Origin: Mucilaginibacter sp.
GTDB taxonomy: Bacteria; Bacteroidota; Bacteroidia; Sphingobacteriales; Sphingobacteriaceae
DNA: 7,345 nucleotides
Assembly (NCBI GenBank): GCA_028288315.1
Contig: JAQBNY010000277.1
Location: forward strand, 1-7,345
Reading direction: 5' to 3'
The notes beneath the pieces were generated by a model. The model was not told where the DNA came from. It saw nothing but the letters and a program-made list of their open reading frames with translations, and searched no databases. This document shows, piece by piece, positions 5,205 through 7,345 of the stretch. Position 1 is the first letter of the stretch. Every line of letters begins with the position of its first letter. The translations under genes were made by a program, and so were the position numbers.

Positions 5205-5940
5205 ATGTTAAAAAGTCTCTTTATTTGTTTAATAGCATTCGTACTGTTAACAATAAGTTCATTTTCTCTTAAAGCGCAGGATTCCAAAATAGGCACTTGG
5301 GGCATTATTACCGTACTTATGCCAGGCGATACTGTGCACAAATGGGGCGGTTATACCGAGCTGCAAACCCGTACTAAACGGAGCATTTAGTCAGTTTCAA
5401 TACTACGAAGCCAAGGCGGGTGTGAGCTATGATATTGATAAAAACTTTATCGCCCTTATAGGTACCGGCACTTATCATACTTATGATTACTTTGATATAA
5501 GCAAAGGCCCAAATACTAATGAGTACCGGCTTTGGGAACAAATGACCATTAATCAGTTTCTTATCCCTCTTAAGTTTGAGCACCGTTACCGTGTGGAGCA
5601 GCGTTGGGTAAATGGCGATTACCGTAACCGTTTCCGTTACAGGTTAAATATGTTTGTCCCTTTAAATAACACTAAAATTGTAGCTAAAACCTGGTTCTTA
5701 TCTATTTTTGATGAGGTATTCTTCAATAACAAAGCGCCTAATTTTGAGCGTAACCGCGTATCAGCTGCATTAGGTTACCAGTTTGATAAAAAGTGGATAG
5801 TACAAGCCGGCTGGATAAACCAGCGAAACTATACAGCAAACCAAAGTAGCGCTAAAAATAACATTATGCTGATGCTGATGTACCGCATAAACCGTAAAAA
5901 CGGTGAGCAAAGAGAGCAGGTGCCAACTACGAGTGATTAA
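5205..5940 (+). pseudogene. DUF2490-like secreted outer-membrane protein, broken by a 1-base frameshift
   Basis: Function unknown; DUF2490 proteins are thought to be exported beta-barrel-like proteins. ATG 5205 begins a signal peptide (Lys3, an apolar core at about 5-19, and Ala24-Gln25 as the likely cleavage site). After IGTWGIITVLMPGDT and KWGGYTELQTRT the frame runs into TAG at 5388-5390. Deleting one A from the AAA run at 5376-5378 gives RTNGAFSQFQYYEAKAGVSYD and continues open to TAA at 5938-5940. The restored protein is 244 residues, in keeping with the family. The downstream half shows alternating amphipathic strands, HRYRVEQRW, NRFRYRLNMFVPL and FERNRVSAALGYQF, as expected for an outer-membrane barrel. 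The reading is uninterrupted on both sides of the single break, so this is a recent mutation or a sequencing error. The GTG at 5422 and TTG at 5181 are not likely starts. The family assignment is by recognition of its Trp/Arg-rich pattern. Confidence 0.85.
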
Positions 5941-5956
5941 TTATTATCGGATCGCT

Positions 5957-5970
5957 CCCTCCCAAGAGGG
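5957..5970. repeat. Small hairpin after the DUF2490-like gene
   Basis: CCCTC-CCAA-GAGGG forms a 5-bp stem 17 bases past the stop codon, but no T run follows. A second weak pairing further on (AAAA at 5977-5980 with TTTT at 6000-6003) ends in T's and might help termination. The rest of the 225-base spacer to eno is AT-rich with no supported gene. Confidence 0.3.
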
Positions 5971-6097
5971 TAAGTAAAAAGCTCCGGATCACTTGCGGGT
6001 TTTATATTTTGCCCCCAATACAGAGCCCATGCTTAGCGTATTTTTTACACAACCGATTAATATTCATTACAAATACAAAATTTCAATTGCGATTTCC

Positions 6098-6105
6098 TGA
6101 ATTTG
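6098..6105 (+). promoter_or_regulatory. Weak candidate -7 element of eno
   Basis: TGAATTTG differs from TAnnTTTG at one fixed base and lies 60 bases before the eno ATG. No clear -33 box accompanies it. A separate eno promoter is expected from the 225-base spacer, so this is the best of poor candidates. Confidence 0.25.
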
Positions 6106-6165
6106 CGCTTAACTTAGCCCGCCAAACTAGTATAGTATATTATTCAAACAATCTTACAATAAACT

Positions 6166-7345
6166 ATGAGCTTAATAATTGATGTTCATGCGCGCCAAAT
6201 ACTTGACTCTCGTGGCAACCCTACAATAGAAGTAGATGTAATTACAGAAAATGGTGTCCTTGGTCGCGCGGCAGTACCTTCAGGTGCTTCAACCGGAATG
6301 CATGAAGCTGTTGAGCTTCGCGATGATGACAAAAAAGTATACATGGGCAAAGGTGTTTTAAAAGCCGTTGCTAATGTAAACGACATAATTGCTGCTGAAT
6401 TAAAGGGTATTGATGTATTTGAACAAAATGCAATTGATAGCTTAATGATTGAGCTTGATGGAACAGAAAACAAAGGAAAGCTTGGTGCTAATGCTATTTT
6501 GGGCGTTTCTTTAGCAATTGCTAAAGCTGCTGCACAAGAAAGCCGCCAGCCTTTGTACCGCTATATTGGTGGTGTTAATGCTAACATCCTGCCTATTCCA
6601 ATGATGAACATTGTTAATGGTGGTTCTCACTCTGATGCTCCTATAGCTTTCCAGGAATTTATGATTATGCCTGTTGGCGCTTCATCTTTCTCTGAAGCTT
6701 TAAGATGGGGAACTGAAGTATTCCATAACCTGAAAAAGATATTACATGACAGGGGCCTTTCAACCGCCGTTGGTGATGAAGGTGGTTTTGCACCAACTTT
6801 TGACAGTACCGAAGATGGCGTTGAAACCATTTTAAAAGCTATTGAAAAAGCAGGTTACAAAGCCGGTGAAGATATATTTTTAGCGTTTGACTGTGCTGCA
6901 TCTGAGTTTTACAAAGATGGCAAATACGACTACACTAAATTTGAAGGCGAAAAAGGTGCTATCCGCACAAGTGCCGAACAAGCAGAATACCTTGCTCAAC
7001 TTTCAGAAAAATATCCAATTATCTCTATTGAAGATGGTATGGCAGAGGATGACTGGAATGGCTGGAAATTATTGACCGAAAGAATTGGCAGTAAAGTTCA
7101 GTTAGTGGGCGATGATTTGTTTGTAACCAACGTTAAGCGTTTACAACAAGGTATTGATAACGATACTGCTAACTCTATCCTTGTAAAAGTAAACCAAATT
7201 GGTTCTTTAACTGAAACCATCAATGCGGTTAGCTTAGCGCAAACTAATGGTTATACATCTGTAATGAGCCACCGTTCTGGCGAAACTGAAGATGTAACCA
7301 TTGCTGATTTAGCAGTTGCATTAAATTGCGGCCAAATTAAAACCG
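6166..7345 (+). CDS. eno: Enolase (runs off window)
   Basis: Enolase interconverts 2-phosphoglycerate and phosphoenolpyruvate in glycolysis and gluconeogenesis, as a Mg2+-dependent cytoplasmic enzyme and often an RNA-degradosome partner in other bacteria. The frame from ATG 6166 gives 393 codons without a stop; the family has about 430, so some 35-40 C-terminal residues are missing. The N-terminal ARQILDSRGNPTIEVDV and PSGASTGMHEAVELRDDD are diagnostic. Active-site residues seen are His155 (GGSHSD), catalytic Glu205 (GDEGGFAP), Mg2+ ligands Asp242 (AFDCAASEF), Glu289 (SIEDGMAEDDW) and the GDD at 315-317, base Lys341 (LVKVNQIGS), and the SHRSGET loop starting at Ser368. Nothing essential is missing in the visible part. 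No Shine-Dalgarno precedes the ATG, consistent with the other genes here. Minus-strand and plus-strand open frames inside it are shadows. Confidence 0.99.
   Translation, partial: MSLIIDVHARQILDSRGNPTIEVDVITENGVLGRAAVPSGASTGMHEAVELRDDDKKVYMGKGVLKAVANVNDIIAAELKGIDVFEQNAIDSLMIELDGTENKGKLGANAILGVSLAIAKAAAQESRQPLYRYIGGVNANILPIPMMNIVNGGSHSDAPIAFQEFMIMPVGASSFSEALRWGTEVFHNLKKILHDRGLSTAVGDEGGFAPTFDSTEDGVETILKAIEKAGYKAGEDIFLAFDCAASEFYKDGKYDYTKFEGEKGAIRTSAEQAEYLAQLSEKYPIISIEDGMAEDDWNGWKLLTERIGSKVQLVGDDLFVTNVKRLQQGIDNDTANSILVKVNQIGSLTETINAVSLAQTNGYTSVMSHRSGETEDVTIADLAVALNCGQIKT

Noticed and set aside
5376..5390. Programmed ribosomal frameshifting in the DUF2490-like gene
   Set aside because: A +1 shift would be needed, there is no known slippery site or stimulatory structure, and family members need no recoding as far as I know.
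5422..5940. Separate gene starting at GTG 5422
   Set aside because: Family sequence (GAFSQFQYYEAKAG) continues upstream in the same frame and joins the signal-peptide half, so this is the rest of the broken gene.
6029..6100. 23-codon frame from an ATG in the spacer before eno
   Set aside because: Short, no composition or motif support, and it overlaps the best eno promoter candidate.
6186..7075. Minus- and plus-strand open frames inside eno
   Set aside because: They are shadows of highly conserved enolase coding sequence.
1..7345. CRISPR array, tRNA, rRNA, transposase, toxin-antitoxin or phage-defence genes
   Set aside because: No spacer-repeat pattern, cloverleaf, or protein motif of these classes was seen on either strand.

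Overview
The window looks like a chromosomal piece of a Bacteroidota bacterium, most probably from the family Sphingobacteriaceae (a Mucilaginibacter- or Pedobacter-like genome). The reasons are the protein sequences as I recognise them, the near absence of Shine-Dalgarno sequences before the genes, several matches to the Bacteroidota promoter element TAnnTTTG (at 429-436 on the minus strand, 883-890 and 5176-5183), and moderately AT-rich DNA. The genus is an inference from memory; no database was searched.

Layout. On the left, panB (pantothenate synthesis) runs off the window edge on the minus strand. It is divergent from a 56-residue two-CxxC protein at 624-794. Then come carA (993-2096, small subunit of carbamoyl phosphate synthetase), a strong intrinsic terminator, and a VOC/glyoxalase-fold protein (2334-2723). 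A 373-base spacer follows with a possible 32-residue membrane peptide (2869-2967) and inverted repeats. An ABC-2 type exporter is next: the ATPase (3097-3861) and the permease (3974-5086), separated by an 80-base palindromic repeat. A signal-peptide-bearing DUF2490-like outer-membrane protein (5205-5940) is split by a single-base frameshift, and a phased array of ACATTA repeats lies just upstream of it. Enolase (eno, from 6166) runs off the right edge.

How the genes relate. panB, carA and eno are housekeeping metabolic genes (coenzyme A precursor, pyrimidine/arginine precursor, glycolysis). The ATPase and permease clearly form one two-component transporter; its substrate cannot be read from the sequence. 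The genes between carA and eno look like an accessory block set between two core genes and are rich in palindromic repeats. Apart from that transporter pair, neighbouring genes appear to be separate transcription units.

I found no convincing new multi-gene system, CRISPR array, tRNA or rRNA, or transposase. The items most worth a second look are the phased repeats before the DUF2490 gene, its frameshift, the 80-base repeat inside the transporter operon, and the two unlisted small proteins.
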